Origin: CAZINM01 sp964540605
GTDB lineage: Bacteria > Patescibacteriota > Dojkabacteria > SC72 > JAHDCA01
Assembly (NCBI GenBank): GCA_964540605.1
Contig: CAZINM010000013.1
Location: 1-20,135, forward strand
Direction: 5' to 3'
DNA length: 20,135 nucleotides
Position 1 is the stretch's first letter. Every line of letters begins with the position of its first letter. Below are positions 6,866-14,625 of the stretch, one piece after another. The translations under genes were made by a program, and so were the position numbers. The notes beneath the pieces are model-generated. The model saw nothing but the letters and a program-made list of their open reading frames with translations. It was not told the origin of the DNA and ran no database searches.

Positions 6866-7405
6866 TCACCACTCTCTCGGATGACCATAGCAATTCTTTT
6901 GAGGACACCTGAACATCTCGATTTTCGGTGGATCATATGTCCAGTACACAACGATAATTGCTATAAAACTCCATAATAATACTCCCCAAAAACTGATCAT
7001 CATTGTTGGCATATGGAGTTGAATAGGGGTGAAATGTTCATAAAGCTTCTCGAAGATCAAACATGCAATATAAAAGATCGCTATATCTAAAAGCAGAATA
7101 TGATTTGCAAAAATGCAATTATATCCATAGAAAATTATTGGGATAGATAAAACAGCGATACTTACAGAGATCGCTGATCCTAATAGGGCATCTCCTAATG
7201 AATTTGAGAATGGGACTATATATCCTAAAGTCGCTATGAATGAACCAACAATGAATATTTTCATATGTTCCCAGACAGACTCATTAACAGCTGACACTAC
7301 ATCCAAAAGGCTAAATTTATTATGTTCGCCTTTGGTTGGATGGGTGAAATGTAGTAGAGAACCTACTAAAAACACTACTAATTGTAAAGGGATAAAGAAC
7401 TCCAT
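6866..7405 (-). CDS. DUF6512-like multi-pass membrane protein
   Basis: 179 residues with about five hydrophobic helices and a short hydrophilic Cys-containing tail. The segment AVNESVWEHMK after the first helix, together with SLLHFTHP, resembles the conserved core of DUF6512 membrane proteins, whose function is unknown. I chose the ATG at 7405; a TTG two codons upstream (7411) is the only extension. A candidate promoter in the 58-nt gap from the HAD gene suggests separate transcription with a very short leader. TGA is the stop codon. It converges on the glycosyltransferase gene, with only 46 nt between the two stops and no clear terminator. Confidence 0.65.
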   Translation of the reverse strand: MEFFIPLQLVVFLVGSLLHFTHPTKGEHNKFSLLDVVSAVNESVWEHMKIFIVGSFIATLGYIVPFSNSLGDALLGSAISVSIAVLSIPIIFYGYNCIFANHILLLDIAIFYIACLIFEKLYEHFTPIQLHMPTMMISFWGVLLWSFIAIIVVYWTYDPPKIEMFRCPQKNCYGHPREW

Positions 7406-7419
7406 AAACAAAATATTAA

Positions 7420-7449
7420 GTTATAATTACCGATATTCCTATCAGTTAA
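7420..7449 (-). promoter_or_regulatory. Candidate promoter of the DUF6512-like gene
   Basis: On the minus strand, TTAACT (7449-7444), 18-nt spacer, TATAAC (7425-7420). The predicted start near 7413 leaves about 8 nt before the ATG at 7405. Confidence 0.35.
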
Positions 7450-7463
7450 GAATACTAGTTAGA

Positions 7464-8189
7464 TTATGGGTTAACAAGACCTTTTCTCGAGGTCAATAAC
7501 TGAAGTAGTTCTTTTGGATTATTCACTTCAACTGTACTTCTAGGAATTTTGAAATCACTATTTACCCTCCAAGCTAAACCACTTTTAACATGAACTTGTT
7601 TAGAGTAACCTAATTCATATGCTGGAACAATATCTCCTGCGACACTATCTCCGACTACACAACTTCTTTTTCTATCTATCCCAAATTTCTCAGATGCTTC
7701 AAGCCAATGTTTTTTACCTTTATGTTCATTTACATTCACAAGATAGATATCATCAAAATATTTATCTAAACCAGTACTTTTAAGCTTGTAAGTGGTCCAA
7801 TCTTCTTCAGCATGAGTAACGAGCGCTATGCATTTATATTTTGATCTTACATATTTTAGTAGATCGTGTGACCCCTCATAAACTTCAGGAACCGTCGTAT
7901 TAACACTTTTTAGTATTGAGAGAATTTCAAGCTTTTCATTACTATCTATCGTAAAATCTTTTGATAGAACATCAACCACATAGCCCCAATGCAATTCTTG
8001 ATTAATTGAATATTTTTCATATGCTTGCTGGCTGGCCTCACTAAAGGAGTTAGAAATGATCTTCAGATCAATATTCTTTCTTTTAGCCAGATATTGAACT
8101 GCTTCTTTGACTTTACTTTGAAAAATTTGATGTGTACTAATTAAAGTATCGTCAAGATCAAATAAAAAAGATTCTATCTCCTCAAACAT
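7464..8189 (-). CDS. HAD-superfamily hydrolase (phosphatase-like)
   Basis: A 241-residue HAD enzyme. Motif I is DLDDT at 11-15 (nucleophile D11, acid/base D13), motif II is in LVTHAEED, motif III Lys is in NEHKGKKHW, and motif IV is VVGDSVAGDI. The helical insert after motif I is a C1-type cap, as in phosphoglycolate-phosphatase-like members. The substrate is unknown. I chose the ATG at 8189 over a TTG at 8207: it has one of the few convincing Shine-Dalgarno sequences here (AAAGGA, about 7 nt upstream) and begins just before the DxD strand. It overlaps the upstream small membrane protein gene by 8 nt, implying translational coupling in the ybaK-dus operon. Confidence 0.85.
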   Translation of the reverse strand: MFEEIESFLFDLDDTLISTHQIFQSKVKEAVQYLAKRKNIDLKIISNSFSEASQQAYEKYSINQELHWGYVVDVLSKDFTIDSNEKLEILSILKSVNTTVPEVYEGSHDLLKYVRSKYKCIALVTHAEEDWTTYKLKSTGLDKYFDDIYLVNVNEHKGKKHWLEASEKFGIDRKRSCVVGDSVAGDIVPAYELGYSKQVHVKSGLAWRVNSDFKIPRSTVEVNNPKELLQLLTSRKGLVNP

Positions 8190-8427
8190 TTTTATTTCCT
8201 TTGTCAAATTCTTTTTTTACAACAAAATAGTAGATGATCGATGCGATTAATCCATATTGAAAAAGTAATCCTAAACATAAAATTACCAACCACATATTCC
8301 GATCTTTAAACTCTCTCTTATTACAATCGATTATCATATAAATTTGAAATGCATATTCAACAACCAAAACTACTAAAGCAAATATATAAAATGGGAGAAA
8401 TGATATAAAAGTTATTAAACCACACAT
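8182..8427 (-). CDS. Small PLDc_N-like two-helix membrane protein
   Basis: 81 residues with a long hydrophobic helix (about 5-33), a charged turn with DCNKREFKDRNMW, a second hydrophobic helix (about 46-69) and a lysine-rich tail. The helix - charged loop - W - helix - YYFV pattern resembles the PLDc_N domain found in phospholipase D-type cardiolipin synthases and in stand-alone small membrane proteins. No catalytic domain follows. It starts 13 nt after the dus stop codon and overlaps the HAD gene, so it is an operon member. Its function is unknown. Confidence 0.65.
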   Translation of the reverse strand: MCGLITFISFLPFYIFALVVLVVEYAFQIYMIIDCNKREFKDRNMWLVILCLGLLFQYGLIASIIYYFVVKKEFDKGNKNV

Positions 8428-8440
8428 CTTATTATTCTTT

Positions 8441-9415
8441 TCAGAAATTATTTTTTATACTATTTAAGTATTTTATAGTATTTTCGATATCATTAAGAGC
8501 CATCAGTTCATTTCGCGTTTGAATTGCACCATCAAAACCTTTTATATACATCTTATAGAACTTTTTCATTGTATTTATATTCTTAATTTCGGGAAATTCG
8601 GATCGATAAAGTTTTAAATGATCGATCAGCATATTTATTTTCATCAAATTCGTAGCTTTCTTACCACCATCAACATCTTTATTAAATATCCATGGATCAT
8701 TGAATACTCCTCTTCCAACCATAAATCCATCAGTTCCATACTTTTGGCAATATTCTCTTCCTTGAGATAATGATGTGATATCTCCATTACCAATTATCAC
8801 ACTATCCAGACCTTTTTTATTTTTTATATCTACGAACTTTTTTATCTCACTCCAATTTGCTGGCTTTTTAGAAAGCTCAAGTGCAATTCTCCCATGAACG
8901 GTTATCGCAGAGAGATCTTTGCTCAACAATAGTTCTGCCCATTTTTCTGTATTTAATTTGTCAAAACCGATCCTTGTCTTAACTGAAACTGGGATATCTC
9001 CAGCTACTTCTTTTACTGCATCTATTATCTCTGAGGCTAGGGTAGGGTTATTGATCAAAGCTGCACAACAACCCTGCTTAATTATCTTTTTAACCGGGCA
9101 ACCCATATTTATATCTATTCCATCAAAACCGTAAGGAAGAAGCTGTTTAACACCTTCATAATACTCATTTGGATCTTTCCCCCAAATCTGTACAACTATT
9201 GGTCTCTCTTTTTCATCATACTTCAATCTATGAATAACCTTTTCCCGCCCAATCTCAGAAACTAGCCCACTCACACTTGTGAATTCAGTAAAAAAAACAT
9301 CTGGGCGACCATATTTTAATAATAACTTACGAAATGCTGAGTCCGTCACATCTTCCATCGGAGCTAAAGCAGAGAAATGTCTTGGTAGTTTTTTCCAAAA
9401 ATTCATACTTTTCAT
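8441..9415 (-). CDS. dus: tRNA-dihydrouridine synthase
   Basis: FMN-dependent reduction of uridine to dihydrouridine in tRNA. The TIM-barrel signature is complete: ALAPMEDVTDSAFR near the N-terminus, VVQIWGKDP, GIDINMGCPVKK with the catalytic Cys at about 106, VKTRIGF, TVHGR, and IIGNGDI followed by GFMVGRG for FMN phosphate binding. The C-terminal helical domain (about 245-324) is present, and the total of 324 residues is normal. I chose the ATG at 9415 because AAAGGA lies 5 nt upstream; an ATG at 9421 would sit directly on that motif. It follows the ybaK-like gene by only about 9 nt. The DusB versus DusA/C subgroup is not settled. Confidence 0.9.
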   Translation of the reverse strand: MKSMNFWKKLPRHFSALAPMEDVTDSAFRKLLLKYGRPDVFFTEFTSVSGLVSEIGREKVIHRLKYDEKERPIVVQIWGKDPNEYYEGVKQLLPYGFDGIDINMGCPVKKIIKQGCCAALINNPTLASEIIDAVKEVAGDIPVSVKTRIGFDKLNTEKWAELLLSKDLSAITVHGRIALELSKKPANWSEIKKFVDIKNKKGLDSVIIGNGDITSLSQGREYCQKYGTDGFMVGRGVFNDPWIFNKDVDGGKKATNLMKINMLIDHLKLYRSEFPEIKNINTMKKFYKMYIKGFDGAIQTRNELMALNDIENTIKYLNSIKNNF

Positions 9416-9424
9416 GATCATCCT

Positions 9425-9880
9425 TTAAATACTTAATTCCTTCGCATCACACAATTCTACCAATCTATCGTATTTGACACGAAATACAGTTATTGAACTA
9501 CCTCCAGCTGCAACAAGTTCACTTTCTTTGTCAAAACCTTCGATTATATATGTAGAAAAAGAATTCTTATGTCCAAAAGGAGGAACTCCACCAATTGAGT
9601 ATCCAGTTAAATGCTTGACTGTATCAGCGTCTGCCATTTTATATTTTGCACCTAGCTCAAGATCTAACTTTTCGATATCAATTCGTTTATCTCCAGGTAC
9701 TAAAGCAATGATCTTATTAATATCAGATATTAAAAATAATGATTTAACAATATTCGATACCTTAACCCCATTTGCTTTTGCTGCTTCTTCGGCTGTGTGT
9801 GTAGATTCTTTTAATTCGATAGGTTGAATATCTTTAATATTATGGCTTGTTAGATACTCTTTGAACATGTTTGCTGACAT
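9425..9880 (-). CDS. YbaK/EbsC-family aminoacyl-tRNA deacylase-like protein
   Basis: A single YbaK-type editing domain of about 151 residues. Family members hydrolyse mischarged aminoacyl-tRNA, for example Cys-tRNA(Pro), but the specificity here is unknown. Seen: THTAEEAAKANGVKVSNIVKS containing the family Lys, IALVPGDKRID, the glycine-rich GYSIGGVPPFGH and the terminal AAGGSSITVF. I chose the ATG at 9880 because it gives the normal family length. The frame continues upstream to 10042 but would then overlap the divergent gene at 10005 and add an atypical hydrophobic stretch. It is the first gene of a minus-strand operon with dus, the PLDc_N-like gene and the HAD gene, from a promoter near 9942. 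Confidence 0.85.
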   Translation of the reverse strand: MSANMFKEYLTSHNIKDIQPIELKESTHTAEEAAKANGVKVSNIVKSLFLISDINKIIALVPGDKRIDIEKLDLELGAKYKMADADTVKHLTGYSIGGVPPFGHKNSFSTYIIEGFDKESELVAAGGSSITVFRVKYDRLVELCDAKELSI

Positions 9881-9924
9881 ACTATTATTAACAAATTTAT
9901 CTTTATATATCTTTTCTAAAAAAT

Positions 9925-9956
9925 GATAGAATGTACCGTTGATTATACATTCTGTC
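9925..9956 (-). promoter_or_regulatory. ybaK-operon -10 element within an inverted repeat (candidate operator)
   Basis: On the minus strand a perfect TATAAT (9947-9942) overlaps the inverted repeat GATAGAATGTA (9925-9935) / TACATTCTGTC (9946-9956), which pairs at 10 of 11 positions around a 10-nt centre. The -35 is unclear. The arrangement suits a repressor covering the -10 in this 124-bp divergent region. Confidence 0.45.
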
Positions 9957-10004
9957 TGAAATTTTACATATAAAGAACAGTTCAAATTACAGTTAAATAG
10001 AAGT

Positions 10005-10421
10005 ATGAAAGTTAATAAGAACCAAAATCTGCCTGAGAACATTCCTCCTATTTACTATACTTTTGAAACAATTCGTGAATACTCTTATGTTGACATAGCA
10101 ATGTACTACTTTTATGACTTTTTTGATTGGTGGTACATTAAAATGCCGATCCTATTATTTAAATTCGCTACAAGATTTTTAAGTGTAGCCAATGATCAGC
10201 TCTCTTTCTCACTTCTATTAAGAACATTTCTTGTACCATGGCATAGAGATAATAAACTTGTTGGTTATTTTATGGGTATTATGATGAGAATTATCTTTCT
10301 TCCTATTTCTTTTTTACTACTTCTCCTTTTATCATTAGCTAGTTTGGTAGTTATAATAATATGGATTCTTTTACCAATATTATCAATAATTATGCTATTT
10401 TTATCTCCAGCATTAGGATAA
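10005..10421 (+). CDS. Small membrane protein preceding the Clp-like ATPase
   Basis: 138 residues, family not named with certainty. The first half is amphipathic and aromatic-rich (IYYTFETIREYSYVDIAMYY, then FFDWWYIKMPILLFKF). A conserved-looking polar motif RTFLVPWHRDN (about 73-83) follows, then two or three very hydrophobic helices (about 86-137) rich in Leu and Ile. The ATG at 10005 has no Shine-Dalgarno. Its stop lies only 3 nt before the ATG of the Clp-like ATPase, so the two are almost certainly cotranscribed and translated together. I infer that the product is a membrane partner or anchor for that ATPase. Confidence 0.75.
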   Translation: MKVNKNQNLPENIPPIYYTFETIREYSYVDIAMYYFYDFFDWWYIKMPILLFKFATRFLSVANDQLSFSLLLRTFLVPWHRDNKLVGYFMGIMMRIIFLPISFLLLLLLSLASLVVIIIWILLPILSIIMLFLSPALG

Positions 10422-10424
10422 AAA

Positions 10425-13106
10425 ATGAACTCTCAATCATTAAGAAAAACAATTATTGGATACCACGATAAAGCTAACAGCAGATATACATTAATTAACT
10501 CTGAGCTACCAATACTTATTGATGAATCTTACGCCCCATTCTTAGTTACATTGGACCACCACTACAGTATTACAACAAAAGAGCTTGCATTGTTGATCAA
10601 CAGCCAAAAGAAAACCGAGCATTTTAGGATGATCAAGAACAAGATAGCCCAATTAATGATCTTACCTGGAGTTATTGCTGCAATATCTTTCATACTGCAA
10701 GGTGCAAACATAATAAGTGAGATAACGCTTCCGACAGGATTAATGAATATGACCTTTTGGACTTCTTTGATAGGGATAATTCTTCTTTGGCATGATTACT
10801 ACAGAAATAAAAGCCATCCAGTTAATATCCCCCCTTCAGAAGTTATTGATGAAAAAACCTACATGTCAATAAAAAATGTTGGTCTCGAATTTGAGAGATA
10901 TTCACTTACAAAAGCGATCTATTACCTAAATGAAGATGCTTTAGATCTTTTGATAGATTTTACCGATAATGATGGTTTAGATTCATACGCCTTGTTTCAG
11001 AACCTTATGACTTCAGAATTTATAAAAGAGCTTATAAATAGGGCAGATCTAAATCTCTCAATTGAAAATTTGAAAAAATACAATATAAATCAGGAGATGT
11101 TACCAACTTATCCGCTTCCATCTCTAAGAAGTATTGTAATATATGCTCTTAATGAAGCAATAAGCACAGGTTCATTAACAATCAGACCAGCTCATATATT
11201 TTTAGCGTTTATGCAGGTTTATCCAATTCTAAGTAAATATTTAAGAGATCAAAATTCATCTATTGAACTATTAAGAGAGATCGCTTGGTATATGATCGAC
11301 CAAGAAAGGAAACTTAGATCAGTTAACATCTTAAATATAAATCTTCCATATTTTAAAACTGGTGGTGTAGCTAGAGATTGGGTTTATGGATATACATTTA
11401 TTCTAAACAAGTTCAGCACTGATGTTTGTAAAAAGATCTCCCAATCCCAAGATATCTTTGGTATCGGACATGAAAAAGAGGTGGATGAATTGGTTTCGAT
11501 CCTTGGCAGATTATCCAAAAATAATGCAATGTTAATTGGTGAAGCTGGAGTAGGGAAGTCCAGCTTAATAAAAGGTGTTGCTCAAAGGATCAACTGGGGT
11601 AATGTTCCGAAACAGTTACAGAATAAAAGAATTATACAATTAGATCTCAACTCACTTATTGCTATGTCTAGTGGAGATAGCAATTTGGAGCAAAATATTC
11701 AGAAAGCGATGGGGGAGCTTGAAAATGCTGGGAATACGATACTTTATATTGATGAGATCCAAGAGATCATACCTGCAAAAGCTGAAGATTCAGGACATTC
11801 AGTCGCTGGGGTTTTGTTACCTTATATTCTAGAAAGCAAGTTCCCAATAGTAGGCTCGATCAACTATCGTGATTACAAAAGATATTTTTATGAAAACGAA
11901 TCTTTAAGGAATAGCTTTGAGATGGTTGAAGTTGCAGAACTTTCTCCAACAAGCACTCTTAGGATATTAGAATCAAAAATTGAATTACTCGAGAGAAATT
12001 ACTCTCTTTATGTTACATATCCAGCACTTACAACTGCGATCGAACTTTCACAACGATATATATCTGACAGAAAATTGCCGGATAGTGCTGTGAATACGAT
12101 CGAAGCTGCATGTGCGTGGGCTCAATCTCAGGATCTCTCAAGGATAGGGAGTGAAGAGGTTGCCAGATCTGTTGCTATTCAAACAAATATTCCTGTAAGT
12201 AGCATCTCTGTTGAAGAAGCTACTGACTTAATGAAACTTGAAGATATCCTCAAAGAGAAGGTGATTGGGCAAGACGAAGCGATCCATGCAGTTGTAGAAG
12301 CTCTAAAAAGGGCGAGAGCAGATATTCAAGATCCTAACCGACCTATTGGTGTATTTCTATTCTTAGGTCCTACTGGAACGGGTAAGACGCATCTCTCAAA
12401 AGCCTTGGCGAATGAATACTTTGGCAAACATAGCAAGATGATAAGACTTGATATGTCTGAGTATCAGGAGGTTGCATCAATAAATAAGATTTTAGGTGGT
12501 ACATCAGGCTCAACAGGAGTAACATTACTAGATCAAGTAAAATCTCAACCTTACTCAGTCGTATTATTTGATGAGATAGAAAAAGCTCATCCTCAAGTAT
12601 TAGATCTCTTCTTACAATTATTTGATGAAGGACATCTTACTTCAAATGATGGAGAGAAGGTCAATTTTAAAAATTGTATTCTTATCTGCACAAGTAATAT
12701 TGGAAGTAGACAACTGCAAGAAGCTTTAGAAAGAGATAATAGTATGTGGGAAGAAGCTAAACAGAGTGCATTATTAGAGCTTAGGGGGGCATTAAGACCA
12801 GAACTTCTCAATAGATTCGATAAAATAACCATCTTCTCACCTCATAATATTAATGCACTTGTAAAGATCACTGAGCTAATATTGAATGAGTTGGCTGAAA
12901 GGATTGGAAGAAAGGGAATCTCACTTCAATGGGGTGAAACAATCCCAATGCTAATTGCGGATAAAGCACAAGAGCCTGGAATGGGGGCTAGACCAATTAG
13001 AAGATTCATCCAAGAAAAGATAGAAAGTCAAATAGCTAATGAGATCATTGCTCAAGGACTTGATGCAGGGGATACTATATTGATCAAAGAGAACTGGTTA
13101 ATATAG
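10425..13106 (+). CDS. Membrane-anchored double-AAA+ Clp-like ATPase with degenerate pore loops
   Basis: 893 residues. A cytosolic N-terminal stretch is followed by two hydrophobic helices (about 74-94 and 105-123), a divergent Clp-N-like helical region (about 150-320) and two AAA+ modules. D1 has Walker A GEAGVGKSS (372-380) and Walker B YIDE (D443, E444). D2 has Walker A GPTGTGKT (648-655), Walker B FDE (D716, E717), sensor 1 TSN (756-758), arginine finger R797 in LLNRFD and sensor 2 GAR (R856). Against remembered ClpB/ClpC/ClpA sequences, the D1 pore loop KYRG is replaced by SGDS (416-419) and the D2 pore loop GYVG by GSTG (695-698). The D1 arginine-finger pair ERRF is RNSF (495-498), no M-domain follows the D1 lid, and the post-sensor-1 [IV]G[FL] ClpP tripeptide is missing. 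ATP binding is likely in both modules; protein threading is doubtful. Confidence 0.85.
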   Translation: MNSQSLRKTIIGYHDKANSRYTLINSELPILIDESYAPFLVTLDHHYSITTKELALLINSQKKTEHFRMIKNKIAQLMILPGVIAAISFILQGANIISEITLPTGLMNMTFWTSLIGIILLWHDYYRNKSHPVNIPPSEVIDEKTYMSIKNVGLEFERYSLTKAIYYLNEDALDLLIDFTDNDGLDSYALFQNLMTSEFIKELINRADLNLSIENLKKYNINQEMLPTYPLPSLRSIVIYALNEAISTGSLTIRPAHIFLAFMQVYPILSKYLRDQNSSIELLREIAWYMIDQERKLRSVNILNINLPYFKTGGVARDWVYGYTFILNKFSTDVCKKISQSQDIFGIGHEKEVDELVSILGRLSKNNAMLIGEAGVGKSSLIKGVAQRINWGNVPKQLQNKRIIQLDLNSLIAMSSGDSNLEQNIQKAMGELENAGNTILYIDEIQEIIPAKAEDSGHSVAGVLLPYILESKFPIVGSINYRDYKRYFYENESLRNSFEMVEVAELSPTSTLRILESKIELLERNYSLYVTYPALTTAIELSQRYISDRKLPDSAVNTIEAACAWAQSQDLSRIGSEEVARSVAIQTNIPVSSISVEEATDLMKLEDILKEKVIGQDEAIHAVVEALKRARADIQDPNRPIGVFLFLGPTGTGKTHLSKALANEYFGKHSKMIRLDMSEYQEVASINKILGGTSGSTGVTLLDQVKSQPYSVVLFDEIEKAHPQVLDLFLQLFDEGHLTSNDGEKVNFKNCILICTSNIGSRQLQEALERDNSMWEEAKQSALLELRGALRPELLNRFDKITIFSPHNINALVKITELILNELAERIGRKGISLQWGETIPMLIADKAQEPGMGARPIRRFIQEKIESQIANEIIAQGLDAGDTILIKENWLI

Positions 13107-13165
13107 AATCTGTTAGTGAGAGTTTTTTAATTTAACACAATATTTAATTATTTTTTATAATCTCC

Positions 13166-13194
13166 TTGCAGATTGTTGTCCGATAAAATATAAT
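13166..13194 (+). promoter_or_regulatory. Promoter of the rpmF-nusB-rnc block
   Basis: TTGCAG (13166-13171), 17-nt spacer, perfect TATAAT (13189-13194). The predicted start is near 13201, with a leader of about 34 nt containing AAGG 10 nt before the ATG. The rest of the 128-bp gap is AT-rich, with no convincing terminator for the ATPase gene. Confidence 0.7.
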
Positions 13195-13234
13195 TGCGAT
13201 GTTCAGATTATTGATAATATAAGGCGAAACTTAA

Positions 13235-13417
13235 ATGGGTGCATTACCAAAAAGAAAAATCTCAAAAGCTAGAAAAGGCCGAAGGAGAGCACATAGTGCA
13301 TTGAATAAACCTGCACTTTCAAAATGTCCAAAATGTGGAAAACCAAAGAGGCCACACTTCGAGTGTGCATTTTGTGGATATTATGGTTCAGATCCTAGAA
13401 AAGGAAAAGAAAAATAA
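13235..13417 (+). CDS. rpmF: 50S ribosomal protein bL32
   Basis: A 60-residue ribosomal protein of the large subunit. It starts MGALPKRKISKARKGRRRAH, typical of bL32, and carries a complete zinc ribbon with Cys 31, 34, 44 and 47 (CPKC-x9-CAFC). Length is normal. It has its own strong promoter 40 nt upstream and heads the rpmF-nusB-rnc block. The presence of all four cysteines means this is the zinc-binding form. Confidence 0.95.
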   Translation: MGALPKRKISKARKGRRRAHSALNKPALSKCPKCGKPKRPHFECAFCGYYGSDPRKGKEK

Positions 13418-13445
13418 ATAATTCATATTGTATTGCCCACAACAA

Positions 13446-13901
13446 ATGAAGAATCCAAATGATCCTAGACATATGGCAAGATCGATTCTTTTACAGGAGT
13501 TGTTCATGCAAGCGTTTAGAGAATCTCAAAAGATCGTATCTATTGATTTTGATAAAGACGAATATCTTGTAATAAACGAAGCAGAAAATTACGATACTGA
13601 TCTATATCAAAAAATTCAGGAAGGTATTAATAATAATACTGACAAATTAAATAAAATTATTAGTGAATACGCACCTCAATGGCCGATCCAACAAATCAAA
13701 CTTGTTGATCTGCAAATTTTGAAGATTGCTATTTTTGAAGGTTTTATAGGTAAGATTACCCCTCCAAAAGTAGCTATCGATGAAGCAATTGAACTTGCTA
13801 AAGAATTTGGTGGTCAGTCAAGTGACAAGTTTGTGAACGGTGTCTTAGGTACACTGTTTGAAAAACATAAGCCAACTGGTGTGAATAAACAAAATGAATA
13901 A
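13446..13901 (+). CDS. nusB: Transcription antitermination factor NusB
   Basis: An all-helical NusB domain of about 151 residues, an RNA-binding partner of NusE (S10) in rRNA antitermination complexes. Diagnostic regions are RHMARSILLQELFMQAF at the N-terminus, the central VDLQILKIAIFEGF and the C-terminal PPKVAIDEAIELAKEFGGQSSDKFVNGVLGTL. I chose the ATG at 13446; a TTG at 13428 would add six residues. An alternative ATG at residue 10 (MARSILLQ) would also give a plausible start. No Shine-Dalgarno is visible. The gene overlaps rnc by 8 nt, implying translational coupling. Confidence 0.9.
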   Translation: MKNPNDPRHMARSILLQELFMQAFRESQKIVSIDFDKDEYLVINEAENYDTDLYQKIQEGINNNTDKLNKIISEYAPQWPIQQIKLVDLQILKIAIFEGFIGKITPPKVAIDEAIELAKEFGGQSSDKFVNGVLGTLFEKHKPTGVNKQNE

Positions 13902-14625
13902 GATCCTAAAAAACAGTGTTATTGAAGATCTCATGGGTCATATCGGAGTTGAGTTAGCAAATTCATCACTTTTAGTTACTGCACTTACTCACAGATCATA
14001 TATAAACGAATCGGGAAATGAAGCGATCGAACATAATGAACGGCTTGAATTTCTAGGTGATGCAGTTCTAGAACTTATAATTTCAGAATATCTTTTTACT
14101 AAATATCCAGATAGAAAAGAAGGAGAATTGACAAGTTTTCGTGCTGCTACAGTTAAAACAGAAAGTTTAGCCGAGGCTAGCAGACAAATTGGAATAGGTG
14201 AATACTTAAGAATGTCAAAGGGAGAAGAATCAACCGGAGGCAGAGATAAAGATTATCTTTTAGCTAATACATTTGAAGCTTTACTTGGTGCGATCTATTC
14301 TGATGGTGGTTTTGAGAAATGCAAAACATTTGTTAATAAATGGCTTGTTCCAAAAATTGATGAGATAGTTGAGAACAGACTTGATATAGACTCAAAAACT
14401 AAATTCCAGGAGATCGCTCAAAGACTTTTCAGAATAACTCCTGAATATAAATTAGAAAAAGAGGTCGGGCCTGATCATGAAAAAGAATTCTCAATGAGTG
14501 TATATATTGGGGATAGAAAATTCGGTACTGGGAAGGGTAGTAGTAAACAGAGAGCAGAAGAAGATGCTGCAAGAAAAGCAATTCAAAAGATAAATAAAAT
14601 GGATAAAAGTGCTAGTGTTGCTTGA
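13894..14625 (+). CDS. rnc: Ribonuclease III
   Basis: Double-strand-specific endoribonuclease for rRNA maturation and mRNA processing. The catalytic domain (about 10-150) has the signature NERLEFLGDAVLE (48-60), with E49 and D56 equivalent to E. coli E38 and D45. The second metal-site segment reads LLANTFEALLGAIYSDGG: N125 stands where E. coli has D114, while E128 (E117) is retained. The double-stranded RNA-binding domain follows (about 164-235: SKTKFQEIAQRLF, then GKGSSKQRAEEDAARKAIQKI). The 243-residue length is normal. It overlaps nusB by 8 nt, and the rpsP promoter covers its stop codon (TGA). Confidence 0.95.
   Translation: MNKILKNSVIEDLMGHIGVELANSSLLVTALTHRSYINESGNEAIEHNERLEFLGDAVLELIISEYLFTKYPDRKEGELTSFRAATVKTESLAEASRQIGIGEYLRMSKGEESTGGRDKDYLLANTFEALLGAIYSDGGFEKCKTFVNKWLVPKIDEIVENRLDIDSKTKFQEIAQRLFRITPEYKLEKEVGPDHEKEFSMSVYIGDRKFGTGKGSSKQRAEEDAARKAIQKINKMDKSASVA

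Noticed and set aside
9881..10042. N-terminal extension of the YbaK-like frame, hydrophobic and resembling a signal peptide
   Set aside because: It would overlap the divergent gene at 10005, include the -10 element and exceed family length; the ATG at 9880 gives a standard domain.
13107..13165. Terminator after the Clp-like ATPase gene
   Set aside because: The stretch has T-runs but no convincing stem; apparent pairing is only AT-rich partial complementarity.
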